Source: Fistulifera solaris (lineage: Eukaryota; Bacillariophyta; Bacillariophyceae; Naviculales; Stauroneidaceae). From it: a DNA stretch of 64,000 nt. A model generated the notes under the pieces. It ran no database searches. It was not told where the DNA came from and saw only the letters and a program-made list of their open reading frames with translations. Shown piece after piece: positions 20,878 through 32,211 of the stretch; the first letter of the stretch is position 1, and each line of letters starts with the position of its first letter. Made by a program: the position numbers and the translations under genes. The DNA is taken from contig AP026123.1 of the NCBI GenBank assembly GCA_030295235.1, positions 186,001-250,000 on the forward strand, in the 5' to 3' direction.

Positions 20878-21934
20878 GGACTCATGCGGGGTACAGTTCT
20901 TATTCTTCGATACTGTTGGAACTGGGAGACGACCCCCACGGGTCTAAAACACCGATTAAATGTGTTATTTGTCATCTTGCTTCAACTACAAGCAGTGTGA
21001 TGTATGATGTGTGATCGATGATAAACACGGAGGCGACTTGTTGTCGCCGGAAGCCGCAATTCAAGTCATTTTATAAAATCAACTCGCAAAACTCCTCCTC
21101 GCCCCACACTATCATCCAAAGAGAGAATCATCTGTGTTAATTAGTTTCCAAAAACGAAGGTCATTGACAAGATTTCTTTTTTTTTTTGGTGTTGACGTTT
21201 GGCTCCTCGAAGTGTTGAATGTGAACGAAAAAATGATTTCACAGTTGGCGGTTGGCGGTTGGCGGTCATCGTCATTCATCATTACTCCTCGTTCGGTTTT
21301 CGTTCGTTAAATGTGGTTTGTATTTGCTTGTCATTCCATTGAAAATTATTGTACAGAGTATTGAACTCGGTACCCATTCTACTCTGTCGTAGAAAGTAGA
21401 AGGCAGCAAGAATCATCATCAAAAGATCACGAATACCCGTTAGTGAATTACGGTAAAATCAAACTAAATTTTAATTATCGATTATCGACGATCACTTCTC
21501 TCTTTAAAAACAGCTAAATCCATCTAGTTCATCAGCTCGATCACCAAACATCCCAAACAATACCTTACTTCCTCAAATCGGCTGCGTGTAAATAGTCTGA
21601 AAAAGACAATACCTACTTCTTGGTAAGACGTTGGGAAACACCAATACTAGAGCAAAGCATTTGTCTTTGACAAACGTCTGAAATGCGAGGAAAGTAGGAA
21701 TGATCCAAACACACAAGACGGTTTTTAAAGCTCCACGGGTGCGGCAAGAAAAGTGAGCCTAAGCAATGCTGGTTTGATTCGAATATAATAGTGGACGCAC
21801 GATATGGCGTTTTTCCTACCTCGGGCTCTCGTTCTCTTGCGTGTAGATCTTTTCGCGGACTCGACGTTAATTGGCAAAGATAATCATAAATTTTAATAAT
21901 TATAATGCAAAAAAAACATTTCTTCTAACAAGGT
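20878..21934. other. Intergenic region with simple sequence
   Basis: About 1.05 kb with no gene. It holds a T run with T11 at 21179-21189, a triple GGTTGGC repeat near 21245-21265 and otherwise AT-rich sequence. The downstream ends of the two flanking minus-strand genes are presumably promoter (HNH gene) and 3' UTR (coiled-coil gene). Confidence 0.5.
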
Positions 21935-23781
21935 TTACTTCTTAAATCGGTTGCGAATAAATCTGGAAACTCTTGCACGAGTGTTTGCAAAGCCACTTCC
22001 AGTCTGCTTTACCACTTTCGAACCCGTCTCCTTGACACGAGTTCCGGTTAGTTGTACGGATGCGCCAAGTTGCCGCCGGTAGCTTCCTTTGTAGCGCGCC
22101 AACTCTTCTTCTTTCTGACGTAGCTCATTTTCGAGGCTTGCCACCTTTCCCCTCAAACTAATGATCTCATCACCTTGCTGGGCGACTATTAACCTATAGC
22201 GTGCTTCTGACGCTGTTCTTTCTTTCTCTAACTCCTCTTTCTGCTTGGTCACGTCCCTTAATAACGACTGAAGCTGTACGCTGTTCTCTTTCGCTGCTTG
22301 CAACTCTGATTGCAGCTTCGTATTGCTGTTTCGTACTTCGTCGAGCTGCCTGTCGTATTTCTTCTTTAGCGTCGTTCTCTGCTCGCGGGATTCGCGCAGA
22401 GCTCCTTGCCATAAAGCCGTGAGCTCTGCACGAATGCTATCGTATCGCTTCTTCATTTGCTCTGTCTTTAATTTCCTTATTCGTTGCTCTTCCTTGAGCT
22501 CAAACTCTAATCTCCCCCTTCTCCGATTGAAAATCCAACCGTTCCTCCCGTAGTTGACTCTCCACCACTCGAATCTTGGCTTGCTCTTCCGCGATCTGAG
22601 CTTCTAGTTCTGCTTTCTCCTCTTCAAACTGCTTCAATTCCCGGGCCAATCGATCGGTCAGCATTTTGACTTTGATTTGTTCTTCTAGGAGCTTGTCCTT
22701 CAAATCTGCTTCTGTTTTCTGATACAGCTTTTCTGCTTCTTTCAAATACTTTTCCACCTGTTCTAAGCGTGCTTTGGTTTCGCCTATTTCATCTTGCATT
22801 TCCTTCGTCACTTCCTTGGTCGCTTCGCGTTCTCGATCCAACGCCCGCTGCGACTCTTCCAAGGCAGCACGCTGATCTTCCAACCGGGTCCTCAAGGATT
22901 CGCGTTCCTTGTTATACGCTTCCTGCGTCTTTTTTAACTCTTTTTCCGCAGCTTCTACCAGTAATTCCTGCTGCTTCAATTGTTGTTCAACCTTGAGTCG
23001 ATCGTCCATGAATTTGTTTTTCTCGGCATCCCACTGCGATTGAATTTCGGAAAGGCGTTTCTTCTCCCGATCGACCGTTTTTTGTAATTCGTCTTTTTCT
23101 TTTTGAAATTCCATCTGCTGGAACTCCAGTGTGTCTTCGACCGATAACAATCGCTCTCGCAGCTCTTCGGCGCGGTTCTTTTCCGATTTGAGTTGATTTT
23201 TGCAATGCCGGCAGCTGTCCCTGAAGAATCGAAACTTCGCGTTCCAATTTCTCCTGCTGCTCGGATTGTTCGGCCAGAATCTCGTCTTTGTCTTGCAGTT
23301 GATTCAAATACTGTTCCAGTTTCTCGCGTATCGTCATCCGCTCTTTCGCCGCTTGCTGCTGTCCTTGTTGCAATGCCGCTTCTTTCGTGGCCAATTCGCG
23401 CCTTAAACGAATCAACTCGCTTTCTAATGTTTCGACTCCAACATTGACTTTTTCCGATTCTTCCAGTAATTCTTCGTAACGAAACGCCGGAGGCGGTGTA
23501 TCCGGAGGTTTGGGGGCAAACTTGAACAGAGTCGCGAGAGGATTGTCGTTCTGGTCGGGTTGACCCGGTGGGGGAACGGGCGTCATACTTCCATTAATTT
23601 CCGACTCCTCTTCTACAACACTCGCTTCTTCTGCTTCTTCTGTCGCAAATAGAAAGGGGTATTGACGATGAAAGGCACGATGGCTAGAAGACGGTAGAAA
23701 CGCAAGGCATACACGGTTTGGGAGGAGGAGGGCCAGCAATACCCATTTTATGAGCAAAAGCTTGTCTTTGCGCAACGCCAT
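21935..23781 (-). CDS. Plastid-targeted long coiled-coil protein
   Basis: About 614 aa. The first 30 residues form a signal peptide ending in an ASAF-like cleavage site (NRVCLAFLPSSSHR), the bipartite presequence of complex red plastids. A Pro-rich linker (residues 65-95) is followed by about 420 residues of almost unbroken heptad coiled coil rich in Glu, Lys, Gln and Arg, then a basic C-terminal tail without acids (FANTRARVSRFIRNRFKK). Two single-base excesses, in A5 complementary to 23197-23201 and in G5 complementary to 22514-22518, break the frame; without them the coiled coil is continuous and the length is divisible by three. The likely role is structural, for example at the thylakoid, envelope or nucleoid; no specific family was recognised. 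Confidence 0.85.
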
Positions 23782-24217
23782 TGCTTCGTTTCGTCGTTAG
23801 TTGTGGTCACGGGCTATCGGATTGTGTATTAGGTTGTATAGATAAATAATAAATGGCGTCCGTAACAGAATGCTTTTGAAATGCAACAACGGAGCGCGTA
23901 TCATCATCATGTTGAACGTTTGTCGCGTGACTGGTTCATCGTTGGTGGGAGGTTGAATCGCGAGTGAGTTGCAGTCGCGTTCAAGCGGGACCCATTGAAT
24001 ATAATTTCTGTCCATCCGCGATCCGACCCGTGGAAGACGGAAGACACCACGCAAAAGACGCCAAAGAAATTTTTTCCGAAATCCATTTTCAAAGTTGCTG
24101 CAACAACTTGCAACTTGCAACCTGCAACAACCATAACCACGTTAACAACTTTGAAAGAAGAACCTTAACGTGTCATCGGAAATAGATTTGCCTTTTCGAG
24201 TTCGCTCAACAACAATC
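23782..24217. other. Divergent promoter region between two plastid-protein genes
   Basis: 436 bp between the coiled-coil gene (minus) and the PPR gene (plus). Short overlapping frames on both strands are not coding. Near 24095-24130 the sequence has a run of TTGCAACAACTTGCAACTTGC repeats (CAACTTGCAAC units). Confidence 0.5.
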
Positions 24218-25831
24218 ATGCAACAATCACTGCTGCGCGGCTCGGCGCTGCTTCTACTACTGCAACCAGCCGCTTGCTTTACTGCAATCACGACACCGTC
24301 TCGATTCGTCACTTCTCAATCACTCGCTATTTCCTCTTCTTCATCTCTTCGAAACGGAACACAGTATAGCGACGATGTACGTTCAATGCAGATTACTAAC
24401 TTTCAAGAAATGAACCGATGGGCGGACGCGATTGAATCGGCTCCGACCGCACAACGGGCCGTGCAAGCGGCCACCTATGTCGAACAGATACAGCAACAAG
24501 AGAGTGATGTGATTTCGCTGAATACGGCACTCAAAGGATGGGCGCGATGTGGACAGCGTCTCACGGAATTGCGTCATCATCACGTGGCGCCGCGCGGAGA
24601 TGCCGGACACACGGTCAACTGGGACCTTTTGGAAACCAAAGGGATTCACGAGAAATTCGTCATTTATACGCCTCGTGATGCGGTCGAACATGCCAGTGCT
24701 TTACTGGAGAGTCATGCCGATAAAGTTCCGGCCAATGCACAGTCGTACAACATTGTTATGGATGCTTGGTCCAAACTCAAGAACACACCGGATGCCATTG
24801 ATAAAATTCACAAATTGTTGAAAACGACACCGGAACCGGATGTCTTTGCCTACAACTCATTGATTGAAGCGTATGCGAGCTCGTCGACGGAACAAGGCCT
24901 GGAAAAAGCCGTCAACGTTTTTAACAAGTTGCCCATGGAACCGAATTCACACACGTACAATTCAGTCTTGCACGCCTACAGCAAACGAGCTGCCGTCGAC
25001 TATCGTCAAGCCAAAGAGTGTGCTCTCGCCGCAGAAAAGCTTTTGAATGAAGCGGCGATACATCAAAAAGCCGACGTCATGTCGTATACTTCGGTCATGG
25101 AATGTTGGTCTCGTGTCAACGACGGTGCGAGTCATGCTGAAGCCATCTTGGAGCGCTTCAAGTCGACGATCAAGCCCAGCGTATATACGTACAATGTCTT
25201 GATGCAAGCCTACAGGCGACCGAATAATATCAAGAAAGCTACCGCTTTGATGGAACAGTTGCTCGCGGCTATAGAACAGCCGAAGAAATCACAAGACGTC
25301 AAGGCCAACTCTATTGTATGCACCACGTACTTTTCCGTGTTAAAAAATTCCCGTACGGAGTCACAAGCTGTTGACGCGTTACGACTGATTCAGCGCATGA
25401 ATGAGCTATCTGTCTCGCACCCAGCCATCACGCCCTCGTTGGTCACCTACAATGCTGCCCTTGAGGTGTGTGCCCAGGTTCCGGAATCAAATGGCACGTC
25501 ACAGCTGGTGGCGTTGAAGATAGCGTTTGCTTTGTTAAAGAGTTTGGAGCAGCACAAGGTGTTAAAACCAAACAATATCACGTACAACACATTGCTGAGG
25601 GCCATTTCGTGTCTATTACCAATGGGGAGTCAGGAGAGGGATCAAGTTTCGAAGGCTCTTTTTGAAAAGGCCAAGGCCGCCGGACAAGTCGATACTAACA
25701 CACTGAAGAACCTGCAAAGAGCTGCATCAGTTGCGTCATATGCAGACGTAGTGGCAGAAATGGAAGGAGGAACGCACTTTTCCGCGGATAGTCCAATTCC
25801 AGCGAGCTGGTCTCGAAACGTTCGATTATAA
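24218..25831 (+). CDS. Plastid-targeted pentatricopeptide-repeat protein
   Basis: 537 aa, single intact exon. The start at 24218 gives MQQSLLRGSALLLLLQPAACFTAI, a signal peptide with an ACF cleavage motif typical of plastid import in diatoms. From about residue 95, helical PPR pairs follow, recognised by NAQSYNIVMDAWSK, DVFAYNSLIEAYAS, NSHTYNSVLHAYSK, DVMSYTSVMECWSR, SVYTYNVLMQAYRR, SLVTYNAALEVCAQ and NITYNTLLRAISC, at least eight repeats of P type. Such proteins bind and process organelle RNA. No C-terminal editing, SMR or nuclease domain is present. The ligand RNA cannot be told from this sequence. Confidence 0.93.
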   Translation: MQQSLLRGSALLLLLQPAACFTAITTPSRFVTSQSLAISSSSSLRNGTQYSDDVRSMQITNFQEMNRWADAIESAPTAQRAVQAATYVEQIQQQESDVISLNTALKGWARCGQRLTELRHHHVAPRGDAGHTVNWDLLETKGIHEKFVIYTPRDAVEHASALLESHADKVPANAQSYNIVMDAWSKLKNTPDAIDKIHKLLKTTPEPDVFAYNSLIEAYASSSTEQGLEKAVNVFNKLPMEPNSHTYNSVLHAYSKRAAVDYRQAKECALAAEKLLNEAAIHQKADVMSYTSVMECWSRVNDGASHAEAILERFKSTIKPSVYTYNVLMQAYRRPNNIKKATALMEQLLAAIEQPKKSQDVKANSIVCTTYFSVLKNSRTESQAVDALRLIQRMNELSVSHPAITPSLVTYNAALEVCAQVPESNGTSQLVALKIAFALLKSLEQHKVLKPNNITYNTLLRAISCLLPMGSQERDQVSKALFEKAKAAGQVDTNTLKNLQRAASVASYADVVAEMEGGTHFSADSPIPASWSRNVRL

Positions 25832-26084
25832 AGTTATTAACGTTAAGAAGCAGATGCCTTATTCGGGGTTGTTTCCATACATTAAAAGCGCACGATGGAC
25901 GATTTGCGTTTGAGTGAAATTTAAAACTGTAACTTTCACAAGCTCTAATTGCTAAAGGACGTGATACTAGTAGCCTGATTATTTTCTACAATGTCAACTC
26001 ATGGTACCCTTTGGTCATCAGGACAGACAATAGGTTGCCTCTTTTGTTACTGAAGCCAAAAGACTAGCAAAAGGTCGGTAGTGC

Positions 26085-26561
26085 TCATTCAGAGTCCTGT
26101 CGAACGGGTCGAAACGCAAAATGTTTCATCAACGATCTTCGTCTCCGTTCCACGAGAGCTGGACTATTTAGATGATCAGTATACACTGCGATGGGATACG
26201 CAACTTTACCAGGTACATTTTCTGGTAGTCGAGTTGCAGCGAAGGTACTTTCGGAGTTGCAAGCGTTTCGCGCCTCAAGGCTAATGCATGTGCACCCAAA
26301 GAATTCGGTAAGCCATTCCATACCATGTGTCGTCTGCTGTGTTTTGTTTTCTTGATAACCTTCTTCAATGATTGATGGTTCTTCCTCAACAAAGGGAGAC
26401 GTTCCCAGACAGATTTGGCGCTGGGCGATCACAGCATGATTATCGTCATTAGCATCAAAAAATGCTCTTGCAGTTTCTTCATTTTTCCGGCCATTACCCT
26501 CAACAACGGAGTACAACTCAGGGGCTGACAAATGACAATATGTGTTTTCCAGTGGGGGCAT
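26085..26561 (-). CDS. Hypothetical protein (158 aa)
   Basis: An ATG-initiated frame of 158 codons with moderately protein-like composition (PPLENTYCHLSAPELYSVVE at the N-terminus). No domain, signal peptide or membrane segment was recognised. It could be a lineage-specific gene or a chance frame; spacing from neighbours (about 250 and 540 bp) allows a real gene. Confidence 0.35.
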   Translation of the reverse strand: MPPLENTYCHLSAPELYSVVEGNGRKNEETARAFFDANDDNHAVIAQRQICLGTSPFVEEEPSIIEEGYQENKTQQTTHGMEWLTEFFGCTCISLEARNACNSESTFAATRLPENVPGKVAYPIAVYTDHLNSPALVERRRRSLMKHFAFRPVRQDSE

Positions 26562-27100
26562 GATTCCGATAAGCCACCAGGCCGACTTGGTGAATAATTG
26601 TGAATTTTCGATCAGGAATGAGCTTCACATCAGATGGATTGCAACGAGCGAATACAACGGCATCAAGCGATTAGGTTGTTCAACTCTCAATTCTCCACCA
26701 TTTACTAAGAAATTTTCAAAATACGGTTTTTATTTAGGTTACTGATTCGCAGATAGACATACTACCCTAAGTAGCTTAAGAATACATAGGAGAAAGTACA
26801 AATTTACATAGCACGAGTGTGACAGTGTGACCCACTTCGCGCTTTGCGCTAACGACTACCAGGTATAGCTATAGCCGGTTTGATCACTCTTTTCTTATAA
26901 TCGAACTAATTTGAAGTATAAACTGCTCTTCAATACTTTGTTGTAATGACTCTAGCTAGCACATATTCCTCTGCAACACCGACCTGCTATCTGCTACGGA
27001 TGCCGTTACTCCGGAGTAAAATATATGTGAATGAAATTAGCTAAGGATGTAATACGAGCCGACATGTACATTGCCTTTGTGGTTTACGCATGAATATAGA
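26562..27100. other. Intergenic region containing TTACTCCGGAGTAA palindrome
   Basis: 539 bp without a gene. A perfect 14-bp palindrome TTACTCCGGAGTAA lies at 27006-27019; its core recurs at 56193-56204 and in 59355-59371. ACCAGGTA near 26860 recurs in other intergenic regions of the window. Confidence 0.6.
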
Positions 27101-27949
27101 TTACAAAGTTGTCGTTTGATGCTGATCCGTCGTGTGCTTCTTGCTCTTCTTTTTCTTGCTTGCTTCTACCTCAGCATGGGCGGCCAGAAGTTCACGTCGG
27201 GCTTCATCTTGAACTTCACGCTCGTGGTGTAGTCGTTCCATGAGTTCCGTGCGAATGCGGTGCATTTCCTCTACTCTAGCCATGGCGTCGGCTTCGGTGA
27301 TGAATTTTCCGTTCCGATCCATAAATTCCTTGAAACCCATTACGGAAAGCAACAAAGTAATTGTGGCGAACTGTCCGTAAACACGCGTATGCATGAGCTT
27401 GCTGCTAAGCTCCAAATGCTCTTTGCCACTACGGCCATAAAAGATACTAGCCACCGCGGGGATCGCAAAGCCGGCCAGCACTTTGATAGGGTTCTCCGCG
27501 GCATAGTTCGCCGCACGGTGGTATGTGTTGAGCTCATGTCCAGGTACAATCCTCACACCCGATTGAGAAATCGACTGCTGATACAATTCGTTTAGATGGG
27601 CGTTCGCGTTAAACTCTTCTTTGAGCTCGGCTGCCTTGGTAGCACGATGTTGCAGTTGTCGCTCGGCCCAGAGCACCGTATCCGCCGAGTGGCGATTTTC
27701 GTTGGCGATTTCCTTCATGCGGTTGCTCAGCTTGTGCTCCGACGTATATCCGAACATGAAGAGAGCCGGCATGATGATCAAAGCCGTTCGGCTTTGTACA
27801 TTGGTTCGAGCCCGGAAGGCAGGATACTGTAAAGCAGCAAAGACTGCTGCCGACGAAGGAATGAGTGTGATGGCTCCGTTCACCAGGCCTTCGTAGGTCG
27901 CATCCCAGGCGACATCGTGACGGCGTTCATTGGGTGTAAGAGACGACAT
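27101..27949 (-). CDS. HIG1-domain-like mitochondrial membrane protein
   Basis: 282 aa, single intact exon. Two hydrophobic stretches lie at residues about 26-70 (ALIIMPALFMFGYTSEHK) and two more at about 155-205, where NPIKVLAGFAIPAVASIFYG and LMHTRVYGQFATITLLLSVM match the two-helix HIG1 hairpin with its conserved Asn-Pro and the R-V-x-x-Q motif between helices. HIG1 proteins stabilise respiratory supercomplexes in the mitochondrial inner membrane. The family member is usually about 100 aa; here the domain is preceded by a second membrane pair and followed by a charged coiled coil ending in a Lys-rich tail (KKKKSKKH). No cleavable presequence is evident. Confidence 0.75.
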   Translation of the reverse strand: MSSLTPNERRHDVAWDATYEGLVNGAITLIPSSAAVFAALQYPAFRARTNVQSRTALIIMPALFMFGYTSEHKLSNRMKEIANENRHSADTVLWAERQLQHRATKAAELKEEFNANAHLNELYQQSISQSGVRIVPGHELNTYHRAANYAAENPIKVLAGFAIPAVASIFYGRSGKEHLELSSKLMHTRVYGQFATITLLLSVMGFKEFMDRNGKFITEADAMARVEEMHRIRTELMERLHHEREVQDEARRELLAAHAEVEASKKKKSKKHTTDQHQTTTL

Positions 27950-28745
27950 TGTCTTTGAATACTAATGGATGTTGTTACTCAAATTTTGAAATTTTATGGC
28001 AAAAGGCAATACGATCGAGCATCGACCTAAAGCGAAAAAAAATGGCCTGAGTAATTCGACAAGAACGAAACGGAACGCGAGAAAAGCCTGTGGTTCGCAT
28101 TTGCTTTCTCCGCGTCACTACTTTTGAGCGGATAGTGTGAAACGAGCGTTCTCATTTTCAAAATACCTGTAATTGTAGTTACAGCCGCTCAACAAAGCTA
28201 GATTATCGTCAATGCAAACTGCAGTTGAAATGAAGTCCACGTCCAAATCCTTCCTCATTATTAAGTTCATTTTCAACGCACTGCTATGCTACTTTTGACG
28301 GTCAAATCCAACCGGACCATTTACATCCGAATTTACTATAGTACCGAAGTGTTGTCCGTTTTCTCCAAGACTGGATTTCAGTCATCAGTTGTGAACGATA
28401 GTCAACAAATAAAGACTCGCCCTAGTTTGAAAGCTTTTTGATAATCAAACTTGTGTAATCTACCGACTGCTAGACTACATGAAATTGAAATGCATCTGTC
28501 ATGCTTTGCGTGAATAAAACACGTAAAAATATTTGCATTGAGATTATTCAGTCGCGAACACGATGTGTCTGTCTGTCTGCCTACGTCCCCGCTCCGCATC
28601 TCGTATCTCGTCGCCTTTTCTCGTCGGTTTTCCTTTTCTTCTCCATTCAAAATTCGAAAAAGTGACTTCTGTCAATTGAAATCATAATTAGAGCAAAGGA
28701 AGATTTTATTATCTTACCAAGTGCATATCCGCTTTTCTTAACACG
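27950..28745. other. Divergent promoter region, HIG1-like and ZCCHC9-like genes
   Basis: 796 bp between divergent genes. It includes a copy (28349-28387) of the GTGTTGTCCGTTTT...ACTGGATTTCAGTCAT repeat also found at 39361-39400. No gene or RNA gene was seen. Confidence 0.55.
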
Positions 28746-29309
28746 ATGCCTCATCCTTCCAAACAGTCTGGTAGCAAAATTACCAAAGAAGAACGCCGTG
28801 CCAAGTACACCAAGATCGCACGAGATCGCAAACAAAAAGAACGAACACGCCTCAAAGAGTCCCAAACAACATGTTTTCATTGCAGGAAACACGGACACTC
28901 GCTTGCACAGTGTCCTGATAAGCCTCAGTCGGTGCAGCTATGTTTCAAATGTGGCTCGACGGAGCATGGTTTATGGCAGTGTCCGAAGCTGAAAGACAAG
29001 AACGACGCCGATCTCCCTTTTGCCAAATGTTTCGTTTGTCATAAAGAAGGTCATCTTTCACGACAATGTCCTCAGAATACCAAGGGGATTTACGTCAATG
29101 GTGGATCTTGTCGTCTTTGTGGATCAACGGAACATCGTGCGACCGATTGTCCCGACAACGATAAGAAGAAAAAGAAGAAACGAAATGATTCGGTGGATGA
29201 AGTGGAAGTGGAGGAGCTTCTCGAACAGCCCAATGAGCGTCCTGATGCAAAAGTTACAGAAACGAAAGCGGTCACTGCTAACAAAAAACGTCGTTTTGTG
29301 AAATTTTGA
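28746..29309 (+). CDS. CCHC zinc-knuckle protein, ZCCHC9-like
   Basis: 187 aa, single intact exon. A basic N-terminal tail (residues 1-38, Lys/Arg-rich) precedes four zinc knuckles of the form C-x2-C-x4-H-x4-C: CFHCRKHGHSLAQC, CFKCGSTEHGLWQC, CFVCHKEGHLSRQC and CRLCGSTEHRATDC. The tail is Lys/Glu-rich with KKRRFVKF at the end. The number, spacing and length match ZCCHC9 and its yeast and plant relatives, nucleolar RNA-binding factors linked to rRNA maturation and exosome function. It thus adds to UTP25 as a second ribosome-assembly gene here, though the two are 20 kb apart. Confidence 0.92.
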   Translation: MPHPSKQSGSKITKEERRAKYTKIARDRKQKERTRLKESQTTCFHCRKHGHSLAQCPDKPQSVQLCFKCGSTEHGLWQCPKLKDKNDADLPFAKCFVCHKEGHLSRQCPQNTKGIYVNGGSCRLCGSTEHRATDCPDNDKKKKKKRNDSVDEVEVEELLEQPNERPDAKVTETKAVTANKKRRFVKF

Positions 29310-29662
29310 AAAACATTGATGCAACACTCATCCCCAATCGGAGATGAATTTCACGATGACTCTTGACTCGCGGTATGTTTCGCACACTGCGGTTCACCGC
29401 TACTCGTGACAAGAATAGAACAGAATTGAACATGAAGAGGATTTATGAGATTCGGACCAGAATATCCGTGCTAAAATTGATGCTGGTTCTTGACTGCTGC
29501 TAAGCTACCCAAGTATGGCCACCAACGTCGGGGTTCATTATTTTACAAGTGAGTTGTAGAGAGCTAAATCCTAGAAAAAGCTATCGTATCAATTGTAATT
29601 GTTTCTTTTGTAAGACTTTTCCCTTTCATGATGTCTGAGCCACGTTAGTAAATTCTTATACT
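29310..29662. other. Convergent 3' spacer
   Basis: 353 bp between the stops of the zinc-knuckle gene (plus) and the citramalate synthase gene (minus). No features beyond the two 3' UTRs were seen. Confidence 0.5.
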
Positions 29663-31632
29663 TTAATCAAGATCGTCGTATAGGGGACAGCTTTGTGAAT
29701 GTTCAATCAATGCGTATTCAAATCCATCCACCAGCGCATTGAGACTAGCCGATATAACGTTGGTATCGACGGAAACTGTCGTCCACTTTGTATCTTTCTG
29801 TGTGTCGCGAAATTCGATCATGACCCGCGTGGCGGCTTGTGTTGCCGACTGAGGATCCAAAATACGAACCTTGTAGTCGACCAATTCAATATTCTTCAGA
29901 TAAGGATGCGATGGTGTGACGGCTCTGGTCAAAGCTGCCGCCAGTGCGTCCACGGGACCGTTGCCGTCGCCAACTTCTAGTCGATCTTCAAACGGCGGAC
30001 GGTTTGTCGTGTCACAATCATCGTCGTCGCTGCTACCAGATACGGTTCGCACTTTTATGGTTGCGCGGGCCGTCGGTGCAAGAGAAGAGCTACTGATGCC
30101 ATGTTTTTTCATCACGCGAGTGGCGCTGTCGATGTTCGAATCATACACCTGTGCGCTATAATCTAAGACTCGGAAGGGTGGACAATAGCCCCGTGTTGCG
30201 TGCAAAATCATAAGATGGACACTAGCTTCGGCGCCTTCGAAAGTGTACCCAACTGCTTCTAGTTCTTTCACCCGATTCAATATAGCCAAGGCGCGATCAT
30301 TGGTTCCGGTTTCACTAATGTCAACTCCGGCCGCTTCCATTTTGCTTAAAATGTTCTGTCGTCCCGACAACTCTGAAATCAGAACGCGCATTTCGTTTCC
30401 GACTAAAGCAGGATCAATGTGCTGGTATGATAGTGGTGAACGCTCCATGGCAGCCACATGCAGCCCGCCTTTGTGTGCAAACGCAGAAATACCAACATAG
30501 GGAGCAGCAACGTTTGGCGATCGATTCAAAATTTCATCCACGTACCGACTGACACTGGTCAAATTTAGAAGCTGCTTTTTGCAAGCAATATTGCTTCCCA
30601 TATGTAGCGCAAGGGTTGGGATGATGGAGCATAAGTCGGCGTTACCGGTCCGTTCCCCAATACCATTGATGGTGCCCTGAATGAGACCGATTCCATTCTG
30701 ACAAGCAGAGACCGAGTTCGCCACTGCCATGCCACAATCATTGTGACAATGAATCCCAATGGTGACGTACCGATCAAAATGTCGAACAACTCGTTGACTC
30801 ACTTGACCCACCGTCCACGGCATGGTCCCTCCATTTGTGTCACAAAGTACTAGGCAGGTAGCTCCGGCATCCGCGGCCGCTTCACAGCACTGCAAGGCAT
30901 AGGCCGGATCGGCAGCATATCCGTCAAAAAAGTGCTCCATGTCCACCATCACCTGTCGGCCCGCATTTGTCAGGTGCTGTACTGTATCACGAATCATGTC
31001 AAGATTTTCTTGTAAATCCGCTTTCAAAATCTCTTGTACTTGCCACGAATGTGATTTAGCGACTATACAAACAGTGGGTGCCTTCGAATCAATCAGCAAT
31101 TGCACCTGTGTATCTTGGTCGGCTGAAGTATTTTTGCGTCGCGTACTGCCGAATGCCACTAGTTTCGCTCGGGCTGTTTCGGGCAACTCCGTTTGGGCGC
31201 GACGAAAGAACTCTGCATCTTTCGGATTGCTTCCCGGCCATCCTGCTTCAATGTAATCCACACCGAACTCTGCTAAACGACGACATATTTTTAATTTGTC
31301 GTCGGCCGAAGCAGATACTGATTCCCCCTTGTGTGCCATCTAGAAAGACCGGGTTTGTCAGTTCTTGAGCTTCGATTGCTTTCATCGGCCCATCGACGAC
31401 GCGTTCTTGAGTGTTACGTACCTCTTAACGTCGTATCATAAATAATAGCATGCTTCGGCCCTACAACACCATCTGTGGTCGGCGTGACTTGAAAGGCCTT
31501 TTGAACCCATTGATCTGATGATGTCTTAGTCGACGAAAGAGGAAACAGCCGGCAGTCGTTCCGCTTGGCGATAAAAGCGTCAGTCCATCGTAAGCAGAGT
31601 AATAGCAGTAAGTTGTTCTTCATCTTGTTCAT
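29663..31632 (-). CDS. cimA: Citramalate synthase (CimA-type), plastid-targeted
   Basis: Condenses pyruvate and acetyl-CoA to citramalate, the threonine-independent entry to isoleucine. Exons 31422-31632 and 29663-31339 (82-bp intron, GTACGT...CTAG); 628 aa. Exon 1 encodes a signal peptide ending in WTDAFIAKRN, an ASAF-like plastid motif, then AIIYDTTLRD; the splice completes the catalytic DTTLRDGTQGE. Metal ligands appear in IGIHCHNDCGMA, followed by AFAHKGGLHVAAM. Residues about 490-628 form the LeuA-type regulatory dimer domain. The length, the Tyr/Phe pattern and LSGRQNILSKM fit the CimA (TIGR00977) rather than the LeuA branch. G5 complementary to 31324-31328 is one base too long; with four, DGTQGESVS reads in frame. 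Confidence 0.9.
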
Positions 31633-32211
31633 TCAATTATGTTACGAGTTGATTATTTGCAGGTAGGAATGATCCTGATGTCAATCTGCCGATGATGGCA
31701 AAAGCGTCGAACAGTCGAAAAGATTTTATTATTTGGGCGGCGGAGAACAAAGCGAACGCTTTCTTTTTTCCTTCCGTCTTCCGATCATCCAGTACAATGT
31801 AGTGTACAGTGAGCAAGTGACACCCGTATGGTGGACAGACAGACGTGTTGCATAAGTATTCAGTCGTGGTTAGTACCGGTACACCACTAAACATTCTTAT
31901 ACTTATGTTTATATATTGTTCAAAATGTAGATTACTTTTTTATCTGTCAGTTGTGTAAACCATTCTTGCATCTTACCGGTATTGAAAGTTGTATTCAACT
32001 GACACGACAGCGCGAGTAATAAACGCATCGCGCGTGTTTCTGCGTTATTGCAACTCTTGCAACGAGCAACAACAAAAGGCACTTGTCCGTGCATGTCCTT
32101 AGCATTGATCAAGAAACAAAGCTGCGATAAACCTTGCGATTTGATACTGCGAAAGGCGCGGCGTTAAATTGTGATCGGGAGATTATTTTCGACAAAGAAC
32201 TGCAAAGTGTC
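31633..32211. other. Divergent promoter region upstream of the CHAT gene
   Basis: 579 bp between citramalate synthase (minus) and the ARM-LRR-CHAT-STAND gene (plus). No repeat or RNA gene was seen. The frame of the large gene stays open back to 32134 but offers no ATG there. Confidence 0.5.
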
